This document shows, in pieces, positions 34,101 to 43,352 of a DNA stretch of 64,000 nucleotides (the first letter of the stretch is position 1; each line of letters starts with the position of its first letter). The stretch spans positions 727,306 through 791,305 of the forward strand of contig NW_006768798.1 of assembly GCF_000204055.1 (NCBI RefSeq), read 5' to 3'. This DNA comes from Melampsora larici-populina 98AG31 (taxonomy: Eukaryota; Basidiomycota; Pucciniomycetes; Pucciniales; Melampsoraceae). Below the pieces are notes generated by a model. It was not told the origin of the DNA and made no database searches. It saw nothing but the letters and a program-made list of their open reading frames with translations. The translations under genes were made by a program, and so were the position numbers.

Positions 34101-34402
34101 ACAAGAGACAACGGAGAACGTCGACGAGACAGCGGAGAAGTAGGGAAGGATCCAGGTAAAGACGACGCTCGCGACGACGAAGAATATGTCGCGGGGTTGT
34201 AAGGTTTTGCCGAAGCCGGAATTGGTCTTGGCGGGACACTTGCCGATAGAATCTTATCGTGGGTATATCTTCCCACTTCTTCAATAGAACGGCGTTGGAA
34301 CTGTGGAGGGACTGTGGTTGATCGTCTGACAATAGATTCCGGATCGTCTATCCGGGATGTAAGTTCAGTCGAGTCGCTGCGGGTTGATACTGGTGGGGTC
34401 AT
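31103..34402 (-). CDS. gypsy Gag-protease-reverse transcriptase polyprotein
   Basis: 1,099 aa from ATG 34402. Residues 1-200 are Ser/Pro-rich with a coiled-coil (RLDEERAAAARETAERIAGL). The retrotransposon Gag core lies at about 235-390 (FKGPYRDTEAFLRWFTSLK). A zinc-knuckle-like CHFCKKQCGSEHRQC comes at about 445, and a protease with ALADAGSETNLI at about 585 (DAG in place of DSG/DTG). Reverse transcriptase runs from about 800: LPRWVCDYRTLN, FSILDQTNAFFQT, YEWCVMPMGLTNAPATHQ and the catalytic VYLDDIVVFS. The frame stops at 31103, while RNase H (LFTDASGTG) resumes one base out of frame just before the gap. One missing A in an A-run near 31095 explains this. Confidence 0.93.
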   Translation of the reverse strand: MTPPVSTRSDSTELTSRIDDPESIVRRSTTVPPQFQRRSIEEVGRYTHDKILSASVPPRPIPASAKPYNPATYSSSSRASSLPGSFPTSPLSRRRSPLSLVQREEDYLHRDSSSEPKILPSPTPFPKVETMTGRSDETPSLPSTDDLLRAMIMAQTEGIRATNEAAARQARLDEERAAAARETAERIAGLEERLLQIQLNGPTQSPSPATEEGISRGLDLTKFKSSDGPLFKGPYRDTEAFLRWFTSLKIFFLVKRVDKDQDRVILTGSYLVETNLQAFWAHNIDTFQTNSWAEFKEKLFRAALPTDWHDKLREKILTLRMSPNEDFKFFCTRARSVQSLMNHDQVEIDDFTLATHMMLGFLPELKSTLRLDGPLKKDGFDFLRFEERCDMIYEDLVVKKILSRRTLPLPTNRPTQGHRTSTPLPFSPTDDEKEERKRRFLWKINSYLDSMGLCHFCKKQCGSEHRQCTGTFSKEKITFPPGYTPPPKPDNYTPPRARLANAAGRPTHPPAGRPSRASVAAVTSTSPEYDTATIAAYEEIDRELKEIEESGEDLIREDETYVDQPLSKPTVILQLMCNGRLFRALADAGSETNLISERMVEALNLRRRKLVTPTVVGLVLESGGQPHTLTEFTVASLIHPQSNQSFDRTYMKIGALGNSYDMILGAPFLCRHQLSVSCAKRSVVSDLSSVSMLDYCHELQLKKEIEEARVESQAVIAESDESEKWKTWEDSLKLTNEPHRCKPRDPWKELEDAFLECYKDVFPVDIPAISDAAEAQGEFVDGTFPERLQDPASKIRHKIVLTNPNAIVNERQYPYPAKYMSAWNKLLQQHVDAGRLRRSTSQYASPSLIIPKKDPTELPRWVCDYRTLNSVTVRDRSPLPKVDELVRLVASGKVFSILDQTNAFFQTRMREADIPLTAVKTPWGLYEWCVMPMGLTNAPATHQARLEEALGGLINTVCVVYLDDIVVFSSSVEEHEKHVELVLDRLRAANLYCSSKKTKLFRKEVKFVGHLISAEGVRPDGEKVEQIRAWPSPKNAKGVRKFLGTVQWMKKFVSGLEKYVGHLTPLTSSKLDAKQFKWGPREEAAFLNIKRIMTSLPWP

Positions 34403-34537
34403 AAACGGTATAAGATCAAAGTATAATAGAGAAAAATAAGGTTTTAATTTATGAAAATCCGGGGTGCGTTTAAGAACAAGGTTCTTCTGAAGTAGTCGGA
34501 AGTAGTCGATACCGGTGTTGGTTCGAGAAAAAAAAAG

Positions 34538-34965
34538 TGTAAAGGACGTATGTCCTCACTCAAAGTCAAGTCTTAAGGAAGTGTCTCTCGGAGGGAATGG
34601 CTGATCAAATGCCACAATCGTGGACTTTGGATGTCTAGAACCAATGTATGATGATATTGTATTTCTAGATCTAGCTCCAAAGGATGTGATTACGAGATCA
34701 GTCTCGAATTCCCTCAGGAAATGATAATAATAGAAAAGAGAAACTGATAGTGAAAGAGAAATATGAAATGATAATAACACTGAGTGCTTACCTAGCTCCA
34801 AAGGATGTGATTACGAGATCAGTCTCGAATTCCCTGAGGAGCTAGTCTGCAGCGTGAAGAATTTTGAATATATGAAAAACAACGTAAGGTCTAAGTCTAA
34901 GGTCTAGGTATATTTATGGTTATGATAATATGCTTGTAATGATGCTGACTGTAAGTATCATTACA
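34538..34965 (-). repeat. 5' LTR of gypsy element
   Basis: 428 bp, apparently identical to 27919-28346. Minus-strand transcription would start here. The bases after the LTR (CTTTTTTTTTCTCG on the minus strand) show no obvious tRNA-type primer site. Confidence 0.97.
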
Positions 34966-34970
34966 GTAGC
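34966..34970. repeat. Target-site duplication of the gypsy element (right)
   Basis: GTAGC, identical to 27914-27918. Confidence 0.95.
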
Positions 34971-35426
34971 GCAGCAAGGGACTTATGAAAACCCGACAGA
35001 CTTTTGCCTGTGAGGGGAATCAAGTTTGGCTGGAAAACAATTCCATCCTTATGAAACTTTTTTCTCATTCATGTGGTGGGCGCGGCACATTTTTGGCGCT
35101 TTTGGACGCGCCCCACATACTGCAGAGTATAAAACATGACTTTTGACCTATACTACAGCAAGATCTTGGCCAAAAAACTAAAATCCAGGCACCAAAGGGC
35201 TGGATTCAAACCCCTAATCACAGGGTTAAAAGTATTCAAACAAATATTCACTATAACTGAATGTGAAGCAGTGTCCAGTTGGTCAATCTTTCACCCAACC
35301 CATAATGTCTGCAATAACAAAATTGTATCCCTTGTGAAGCTTTGCAAGTTCAAGCTGAAATTGATGTTGATGTACAAATATCAGTTGCAAATGATGTTTG
35401 TACAGTGGGTACCATCAAGCCCCAAC

Positions 35427-36257
35427 TACATCCCCCTAGGGATGCAGAATATTGGAAGGGGAGTGCAATTCAGTAGCCGCTATACGTTAGCGGCTAATCC
35501 CTGCTAACATCTACGCCGCATTTGTCTGTACTACAATCCAATTTCCTAAATACGCATCTGTGTGACACCTCTTCCCTATCTAGATCTACCCACCTCCGCT
35601 CGTCCATCCCCTTCCCGTGCATGCCAAAACGACCGGCTCCAGTCATTCTAGCCGTATATTCGCAAAGGGCCACATCCTCATCCCAAAGGAAGCCAGGTGC
35701 ATGGGTCAGAAGTCTTTAGCTTTAAGCTTCTCTGGCATTGACCCGCGGCATTACTTGCCTACTTAGGATTAGGCAAAGTTGTTGTCCTTGAGCATATCAC
35801 CGTGTCCATGTGGCAGTCTCTCAAGGACGAGCGCACACGGACTCCCTTTGAGGCACAAAGGCGACTCGTGCACTTGCCAACAAGCAAACATCAGACAAAC
35901 ACGGTGTATGTGTCCCGGATTGAAGATCATCGCCTCTCTTATTGCTCGAGAGAAAGGCGATATGGTCACCTTGCAAATGGCTTGTATTGGAGATGTTTGC
36001 CGAGCTTTTTGCCCGAGTGTCCTTTGGTGAGTTGGTGAGCATATTGTCCCGGAATGTTGGTCTCGGCCTGTGGGCTAAATTTGTCCCGGAAGGATGATGA
36101 GCGGTTGTCAACGCCAGATGTATATGTGACATCTACTTTGGTTGAGTGCGTGAGAAGATGTCTCGATTTGGAAGTTGCGTGTACAAAAGTGTCAGGTATA
36201 GCGGTTAGCGGTTAGCCGCCAAGTTATTGCATCCCCCTTCTGATGCTCCCTAGGGAT
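35427..36257. repeat. Possible non-autonomous element with inverted ends
   Basis: Imperfect inverted ends: the left reads ATCCCCCTAGGGATGCAG, and the right, on the opposite strand, ATCCCTAGGGAGCATCAG. Each is followed by a G-run and TGCAAT, then by GCTA/TAGC-rich DNA (the left contains a perfect hairpin TAGCCGCTA/TAGCGGCTA at 35473-35496). Length about 830 bp. No target duplication was found and the interior has no recognisable gene, so the call is tentative. Confidence 0.4.
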
Positions 36258-36327
36258 GGTTCAAAATTATAGCTGACCAGAATCAATCACATTAGGAAAT
36301 ATAGACTACCCAAGGCAGGATAGCTGT

Positions 36328-36471
36328 CACTACATGCAAGGTGGTGACGCCGCGGGTGCGGGGTTGCGCTGACCCCAGATTGACCCCCCGCTTTTGCAAG
36401 ACCCCCCCCTTGGGTTTTGTGTGGTGTCACCGCGACTCCGCATCCGCGGGGTCAGCACTTTGCATGTAGTG
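36328..36471. mobile_element. 144-bp CACTA-like MITE
   Basis: Perfectly placed ends CACTACATGCAA ... TTGCATGTAGTG with inverted repeats of about 45 bp (GC-rich, GCCGCGG against CCGCGG), flanked by a 3-bp duplication TGT (36325-36327 and 36472-36474). CACTA termini plus a 3-bp duplication are the diagnostic pair for the CACTA/EnSpm superfamily. No coding capacity. Confidence 0.8.
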
Positions 36472-37346
36472 TGTGCGGTTAAGTGTTGTATTTTGAGCCT
36501 GTCACCCAGGTGGGCCTGGGTTCAAGTCTTTTGGCCTTCACACTTCTTTTTCCCAGTAATGGTGTCGGATCTTGGTGTGATTGGTACCAAGGCTGAGTAC
36601 ATCCCTGTACCCTCGGTACCCTTCCTCGGAAAGCAGAAATCATCTCAACAAACCACTTTCACTTTTTTCGTCTTAAAAAAACACCCTCATCTTTATACAT
36701 TTCATCATGGCTTTCAGTAAAGCTCAAATAGCTCAACAAAAACTTTGTCTGGCTGAACGTGTTCTTTGTGAATCCAACAATTTGGAGGATGAAACTGAAT
36801 CTGTGGCAACATCAGAAGATTTCCACAACTCAGCCAGTGACAGTGGGACTGACACTGGAATCAACACATCACATCAAATCCACGATGTCATGCAAAGCCT
36901 TCAAGATGATATTGCCGACTCTTCGGATGAAGAAGCTTGCAAAGACGATCTCACCAAGTTAATCTGGCCGGTGTTTTATCAAAGGTGCCTCCCCATGTCT
37001 GCCACTCCAAAACGCAAGCATGCTTCAGGTCACGTTCTGAAAGGCTATAAGCAACCTGTGGCCAACACAAAAAACCTAGCGAGCAAAAAACTCATCCCGC
37101 GACCTCTTCCAAAGTCCACTTGCAGCAACTACAAGGACAACAAAATCAAAGCCCTTGGGAAAAATAACAACAAGATGGCCAACTGGCTAAATCAAAACAC
37201 ACCAACAAACTCAGATGCAACAGTCAAATCAAATGATACTGGTCCAAAGGAAATACCTACTCAAAATCAGCAAGATTCTATTGATTGTGAAAAATTTGTC
37301 CAAAGTTCTAACGACACCGAGATGATGGATGATAACAAGCTAAAAA

Positions 37347-38162
37347 CACTACAAGAAAGATAATATTTTCTGGGCAGAAAATTAAATTATTGATACACAA
37401 AAATATTGAGAGGCCAGGAGGAGAGCAAAAAATGAATAAAAATATGCATCTTGTTCCCTGCGTTGAGAACTTCACTCCGCATGTTTTTCCGTATTTTTAC
37501 AATCCATATTGATAAGTGTACTAACAATCAACCTTCACAATCATCCAATTACAACCTGTAACAAGCACTGAAATTTGGCTCATTAGTGTTTAGAGAAACT
37601 TTTGATTTCTGAAAATACTCATAACTTTTTCAATTCCGGTCCAAAACGCTCGATTTTGGGTGCATTGGTAAGCTGGAATTGTCCTCCAAATAGTTCATAA
37701 TAGGACCACACAGCATGCTGGTCTTCTAAAAAAGATATCATCTTTTTTATACATTTGTACATACAGATCCATAGAATGATTGTCATACTAGCTACATAGT
37801 TCTTGATCTTATGAAAGTTCGAGAGGAAGAGTTAAGCTTTCTAATGCACTTAAAATCGAGTGTTTTGAGGCAGATTTGACAAAGTTATAGGTGTTTTCAG
37901 AAATCAAAAGTTTCTCTAAACACTAATGAGCCAAATTTCAGTGCTTGTTACAGGTTGTAATTGGATGATTATGAAGGTTTATTGTTAGTACACTTATCAA
38001 TACGGACTGTAAAAATATGGAAAAATATGGAGAGTGAAGCTCTCACCGCAGGGAACAAGATGCATATTTTTATTTATTTTTTGCCCTTCTCCTGGCCTCT
38101 CAATATTTTTGTGTATCAATAATTTAATTTTCTGCCCAGAAAATATTATCTTTCGTGTAGTG
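37347..38162. mobile_element. 816-bp CACTA-like foldback element in the transposase gene
   Basis: Ends CACTACAAGAAAGATAATAT ... ATATTATCTTTCGTGTAGTG; the inverted repeats extend about 280 bp on each side, so the element is nearly all foldback. It is flanked by a 3-bp duplication AAA (37344-37346 and 38163-38165). Removing element plus one AAA (819 bp) restores the transposase reading frame across the site, an independent proof of the boundaries. CACTA ends and a 3-bp duplication point to CACTA/EnSpm. Confidence 0.88.
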
Positions 38163-39115
38163 AAAAGACATTAGATGATAATGAGAAAGATTGTATTGAT
38201 TATGAAAGATTTATTCAAGGTTCTGTTGACGCATATCGATCATCATCAAAAAAATCTACTATAAAAGATATCAGATCTACTCTAGATGAACAATTTAAAG
38301 AGCTGGATGATGCAATTAACTATGTGTTGGAGGAATGCAAGAAAAAGCAAAAACTGAATCCGAAATATCAATACCCTCATCTGGAGCTTGATGAACTTTG
38401 TGATTTCAACTCACTTCAACACAAGTTTGCGTTGGATAATAAAAAAACTCCTGCAATTACGGCTTCACGGCTTGCTGCCAAATCATCTTTTTGGCAATTA
38501 CCAATGTCAAAACAGAATCCCAGCTTCAGAAATGGGGTCAGTCAAGCTCGCCGGATATGAGCCCAAGCAAAACACATTATAACATTTAAAGAGCTATTGA
38601 CTTCTAACGCAGGGCTCAAAACACATCATGACTCAATGCTTGATAACAAGGATATGTTCAAATCTCTTTATCAGTGGACAGTGGAACAAAAACCAGGCAA
38701 GGTCTGTCACACAATTTTCCTATTCTTATTAATAGATGAAACAGATTTGAATTTTGATAATCCCGGTTTTGTACTTAAGGTCACACCTCAAAGCTTTTGT
38801 GAGCATGTCAATAAATTGGTCTTGCCACAATTTGGCTTTCACGAAACCATTGCCCAAACAACTTCATATTGATGGATGTACAAACTTGGTTTCAAACCCC
38901 AAGGTTATAAAAAGTCTCTTTACTATGATGGTCATGAGCGCCCAGATGTTGTTCAATCTCGAAAGATGTTCTGTGATTTTGTACACAAGCTTTGCAAAAG
39001 GTCAAGGACCTATGTAGGAAAAGACCTCGAAACTGCCATTTCACCCAACCCTGAAGATCTAGGTGAAAATCAAGAGACAGTCTTTGTCTATCACGATGAA
39101 TCCACAGTACATGCT

Positions 39116-40729
39116 GTGTTGATCTATTTATGGTATCAATCAAGAAAATTAATCATCATTACTTTACCAAGTCATTAGGAAACTTCAGTATAGCAGGAAA
39201 TTCAAAATGAAGGTTTTCAGATCAATTGAAGCTCTTAGAGGCTTATGTATACTTATTAATTGAATATTATGTCATCTCATTTCAAATATATTCTTAAGAT
39301 CAATATAGTTTACTTCCAAAGTTATTACAAAAAGACAGAAAAAGAAAAGAAGAAAAATTCGAAAATATAGGTGTAAAAGTTGGAAAATGGTTTTTGTATT
39401 TTTAATTAAGTTATGGGTTTATTAAGGTTAGAATATGAAAGAAAAACACTTTATTATACGGTAACAATTTGAATCTTCAAGGTTGATAAGGGGAAACAGA
39501 AGTTATTAGCAGAAAGGTACTTTTTTGAAGATGGTAAACAAGGGTTATATGTGTAGTTTACATATGTAATGGTGGTAGTGATGGAAATTAAGGTTGCCAA
39601 GAGGATTTTCCAGGATTTTTAAGGTTTGGAAGATGATTTCATCTTACATGAGCAAGAAAAAGAGAGTAGCAGCTGTGAAAAGTGAAGAAAATAGGTGAAT
39701 TTCGTCAAAAACAAAGGTTTTCAGCTTATTACATATGTGAAATGACGTCAGATTAGGTTGGTAGATATCCCATTCAACGAAGAAGAGTGTATTACATAAT
39801 GTACAAGCTTTAAATCATTAGTAACGGAGGTGTATGTAAAAAGTTATAAGGGAAATAAGAAATTGGTGTGAATCTTGAATTTACAGTCACAAGTCAACAT
39901 GTAACACCAAAAATCTTAACTTCACAACTCAATATCTCACTCATCACTCATCAGAAATAGGTCATATGGGTGTCATAAATGATCAGTATCACGGGGGCTA
40001 CAAGATGCACTATAGTAGATCAAAATTGGACCACATCTGAAAAATTCACAATCTCAAAAATTGGTTTGCAGCTAGTTTACAAGGAAAAAAATCACCTGTA
40101 TTCATCTTAAGAAGTGCTGGACATTAAATCATTGTGTCATTGATCACTTTTGGCTGTGAAAATTACATCATACATTAGTAACAAGATCATTACATTGCGT
40201 CATTACATCGTTTTTGGGGTTCTTCAGGCGGATTTGACTGGTTTTTTGAAGCTGTTGACTATTTCAGAGGTTGTTACATGTGGATATAAGTACTCTTTGA
40301 TGATTTTGGGATTGTTGTTCCCCTTTCTGCATCTTATACCTTTGTTTTAGTGTTATAAATCATCATTTATTTACTATATTTGTACTAAGATCACTTAAAG
40401 CCGCCCCTTCAAAGCAAGGAGAAATTTATTTATGTGTGATACAGACTATAAGTCAAATTGGGAATAATACTTAACAACAGTATTGCTAGTAATAACATAG
40501 TGTGTGGACTTTTTTTGCGCTTAAAAACTGGGAATAATACTACACAACAGTATTGCTTTATTTCTCTGGTGCCTTTTATCTTTTTCTCTGTTATCACAAA
40601 GTGGTCAGCAAGTGCCCTTGTGCTGGTTTCTTTGAAGAAGGCAGTCTTTAGGCAACTTCTACTATATTACACGTAGTAGATTATCCCTTCTTAGGTGTTG
40701 TAAAGCTCTTGTTGAGCTTTAAATACTAC
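39116..40729. mobile_element. 1.6-kb insertion of unknown class in the transposase gene
   Basis: The transposase reading breaks off after ...ESTVHA at 39115 and resumes at 40730 with the expected ERPQKAW block, so 39116-40729 is inserted DNA. It begins GTGTTGATC and ends close to CTACAACAC, which gives short inverted ends (GTGTTG/CAACAC). Alternatively, with TGTTG...CAACA ends and TATA and CT-rich parts near 40285 and 40560, it could be a solo LTR. No clear target duplication. No gene inside. Confidence 0.55.
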
Positions 40730-42186
40730 AACACAAACGAGCGGCCTCAGAAAGCATGGCTTCTACCTGGCGTCACTGAGCTTCGAACTAAGAGTGATGG
40801 TCGTCTTATACACATATCGGATTTCATTCTCAAGACTCACAGCCGTCTAGAACTTGACTCAAACGTAGAATCTGAATCTTGACTTCAAGTGCCGACCGAT
40901 GCTGCTGTCGTCATCTTCCCTGGTACCAAAGGTGACCCATGGTGGGACATGGTGCAGCTCTGCAATCAAGTCAAGAACCGTGTGATTCCAATTTTTGAAC
41001 GCTTACATCCTGACTGTCAAGCTGTCTTTGTGTTCGACTGCTCTTCAGCTCATGAAGCTTATGGTCCAGAAGCCTTACGAGTCCAGAACATGAATCTTCA
41101 CCCCGGCGGAAAACAAGCTAAAATGTGAGATACAGTCATCCCAACAGATGATCCAAATATCCCAGAACATCTTTGAGGTCGTTGCCAACAGATGGTTTAT
41201 CCTTCAAATCACTCTGACAGCACCCTTGCTGAAGTCTAAAGGGATGCGAGCTGTTCTTGAAGAACGCGGGCTATGGAGCTTTTACAAAGCCAAACTCAAA
41301 AGCAGCGGAAAGACCGCTCTTCTTGGATGATGCACTGCTTGCAAACAATCAGGATTGCAGAAGGATGCTAAAACACAATCAATCCGTCTCATGCAAGAAG
41401 CTGAAGCAAACAGGTATTTTCTAACCAAGGAGCAGTGCTTGCCTGAAGAGCTTCAAACAGACTGCACAGCTCCATCCGTCATACCAAATGAAGATTATTG
41501 CTGTGCATCAAAGATCCTTACTCTTCAATCCAACTTTGCAAATGAACGACCACTTCTACAAATGATCATCAAGGACGCTGGTCACATTTGTCTATTCCTC
41601 CCCAAATTTCACTGTGAACTCAATCCGATCAAGCTATTCTGGTCATTCATTAAGTATTGTGTGTCTTTAACAAAATCATCCATTTGAAGATATGACCTGA
41701 ATCCGATCTTATTTTTGATAGGTTTTTGCGAGGAGAGCATAAATTGCAAAAGCTTCAAAGAATCAAAGGCTCCCTTCAAGCTCTCACAAAAGGCCTGTCC
41801 ATTATCAACTATTCAAAGATACTTCCGCAAGATTGATTGCCAACATTCTGCTTATTGGTAAGGACTTATATTTGCCTCGTTCAAAAGTCATTTCTCAACA
41901 CTCACATTCTTAATTTCTGTAGACAAGGTTACTCCGGTATACAAGCTGAAATACTTATGAAGAGATACAGATCTCATCGTACGATTCCTCGGCAAGCAGG
42001 CTTGAGCGTTGATATGTTGTGTGGCTCAGCGCTGAGCGGCCCACCAGGACAGTCGAAGTAGGGTATAAACCCATAGTATCATCTATTTAAACCCATATAT
42101 TGTACATGTATAAGCATAAATACATGTGCTGTATGTAAATATGCTTGGTTCGAAATGTGGGTGCAAAAGTTAAAAATAATGTTTGC

Positions 42187-42286
42187 NNNNNNNNNNNNNN
42201 NNNNNNNNNNNNNNNNNNNNNNNNNNNNNNNNNNNNNNNNNNNNNNNNNNNNNNNNNNNNNNNNNNNNNNNNNNNNNNNNNNNNNN
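42187..42286. other. Assembly gap (100 N)
   Basis: Run of exactly 100 N, the usual placeholder for a gap of unknown size. Confidence 0.99.
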
Positions 42287-42640
42287 GTCAAATCAGCCAC
42301 AACTCTCAGACGGACTTTCATACATATCCACTCAGATATTGTATTCAACCCCGATTATCCAATTGCAAGCACTGCCCCACCAAAATCACCAAAAAGTCAA
42401 TGGACTTTTGGTCACCTTGAGGCTACAAGTGTAGTCTACGTTTTCAAGCCTTCAAGCGGGTCCAACATAGTGGAATTTGCAGACGGATGCTTTTCACTAC
42501 CTAAAGTGATTTGTCAAATGCTTACTAATCTAAACATACCTGCATATTTGAATGCATTTGAAAAAGAACGCATTCGCCTTCTTACATCCAATAAAAAATC
42601 TCGTGGGCAGCCAAAGGGGAAAGGAAAAAATAACCCGTGA
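42287..42640 (+). pseudogene. C-terminal fragment of an unidentified protein
   Basis: An open frame runs out of the gap for 117 codons (TTLRRTFIHIHSDIVFNPDY ... FKPSSGSNIVEFADGCFSLP) and ends in a Lys-rich tail (KKSRGQPKGKGKNNP) before TGA. It reads like real protein, and its position next to transposon remains suggests a transposon gene cut by the gap. Family not recognised. Confidence 0.4.
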
Positions 42641-42760
42641 TTGTTTTCTTCAATTTTGTCTCTTCGTTCCTGTTGTAATAGCTTCAATTGTTTTGTTGGC
42701 TCTGTGCAAAGGATCAAATGGCGCTTTTTGTTGATTTTTTATAAGAAACCCGTTGTATGA

Positions 42761-42896
42761 AGGTATCTGACCAGAAACGTAGCAATCTGGCCTCCAAAAA
42801 TGGAAAACCGGTGTAGGCATCTGACCAAAAACATAGCAATCCGGCCCGAAAAGAATGAAGACCGGAGATTTTCTGCTACGTTTTCGACAGATACCT
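42761..42896. repeat. Small inverted-repeat element
   Basis: AGGTATCTG ... AACGTAGCA at the left faces TGCTACGTT ... CAGATACCT at the right (about 25-bp arms). A second, direct copy of the left arm (ATCTGACC...CATAGCAATCCGGCC) follows at about 42820. It looks like a tiny MITE or foldback. Confidence 0.5.
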
Positions 42897-43086
42897 CGGT
42901 AGGGGCATTCCAGGGTCCTGTTCTTATACCTTTTCTTCCTCTCTGTTAATTGGTGAGTGCCAGTATTACTGCTAGTCTGCTCTAGCCTGACCGACCATAC
43001 TAATGAGAGTATAATTCATTATTTTACTTCCTTGATTGATCACATACTAACACTTTATGTATCATAGTGTTTCCTCTGAAGTTCTA

Positions 43087-43352
43087 CAGCTATTCCAGGA
43101 ATTATTGTCACCCCCCCTCCAATTTTTTTATTTTTTTTATTTTTTTAGCCGGAGAAAGAGAATCTCAGCTGGGGAAAGGCACCTCGATATGAACGGTACA
43201 CAAAGCTAGGAATGGCAAAGTGAAAATGACATTGTTGATTTGTAAACTTTACAGAGTTATATTGTACACAAACCTTCACAGAGATTGTCCGGCTTGAAAA
43301 ATAAAAAAAATAAAAAACGGACGAGGGGTGACATTAATTCCTGGAATAGCTG
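43087..43352. mobile_element. 266-bp Tc1/mariner-type MITE
   Basis: Ends CAGCTATTCCAGGAATTA... and its inverse, 27 of 28 bases matching, flanked by TA on both sides (43085-43086 and 43353-43354). Duplicated TA is the hallmark of Tc1/mariner insertion. The interior has T-rich/A-rich arms and no gene. Confidence 0.85.

Larger units (their letters stand above)
27919..34965 (-). mobile_element. Ty3/gypsy LTR retrotransposon, recent insertion
   Basis: A 7,047-bp element on the minus strand, flanked by a perfect 5-bp target duplication GTAGC (27914-27918 and 34966-34970). The two 428-bp LTRs look identical base for base, so the insertion is very young. Order on the minus strand: LTR, Gag, protease, reverse transcriptase, RNase H, integrase, polypurine tract, LTR, the gypsy order. 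No chromodomain is seen at the integrase C-terminus. 30137-31044 is an assembly gap within RNase H and the region before integrase. Confidence 0.96.
27836..35035. repeat. Dispersed repeat with a palindrome, split by the gypsy element
   Basis: If the gypsy element and one GTAGC are removed, 27836-27918 joins 34971-35035 and forms AAGTCCCTCGCTGC ... GCAGCAAGGGACTT, a 14-bp inverted repeat around a roughly 20-bp loop. It is followed by TTTTGCCTGTGAGGGGAAT. The same arrangement in reverse orientation occurs at 44140-44225, and the 27836-27880 part matches 44927-44970. It is a low-copy interspersed repeat of unknown class. Confidence 0.6.
36707..42060 (+). pseudogene. IS630/Tc1-like (fungal DDE) transposase, interrupted
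   Basis: A single reading frame can be followed from ATG 36707. There is an acidic, Ser-rich N-terminus, a coiled segment (38150-38560), then KLGFKPQGYKKSLYYDGHERPDVV. The catalytic motifs are VYHDESTVHA (first Asp, 39090-39115), WLLPGVTELRTKSDGRLIHI, VFDCSSAHEAY (second Asp, about 41035) and KFHCELNPIKLFWSF at about 41615. In the last motif the expected catalytic Glu of NPIE is Lys. The downstream part includes GYSGIQAEILMKRYRSHR. In-frame TGA stops occur at 38558, 38870, about 40882, 41126, about 41193 and 41328, with at least one frameshift near 41220. Two insertions interrupt it (37347-38162 and about 39116-40729). It is dead. Confidence 0.75.

Noticed and set aside
637..41330. TGA read as a sense codon, given the many in-frame TGAs
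   Set aside because: The host genes (Glo3, JmjC, CTU2, HDAC, VTC4, MFS) all end in TGA at the expected C-termini, so TGA is a normal stop here.
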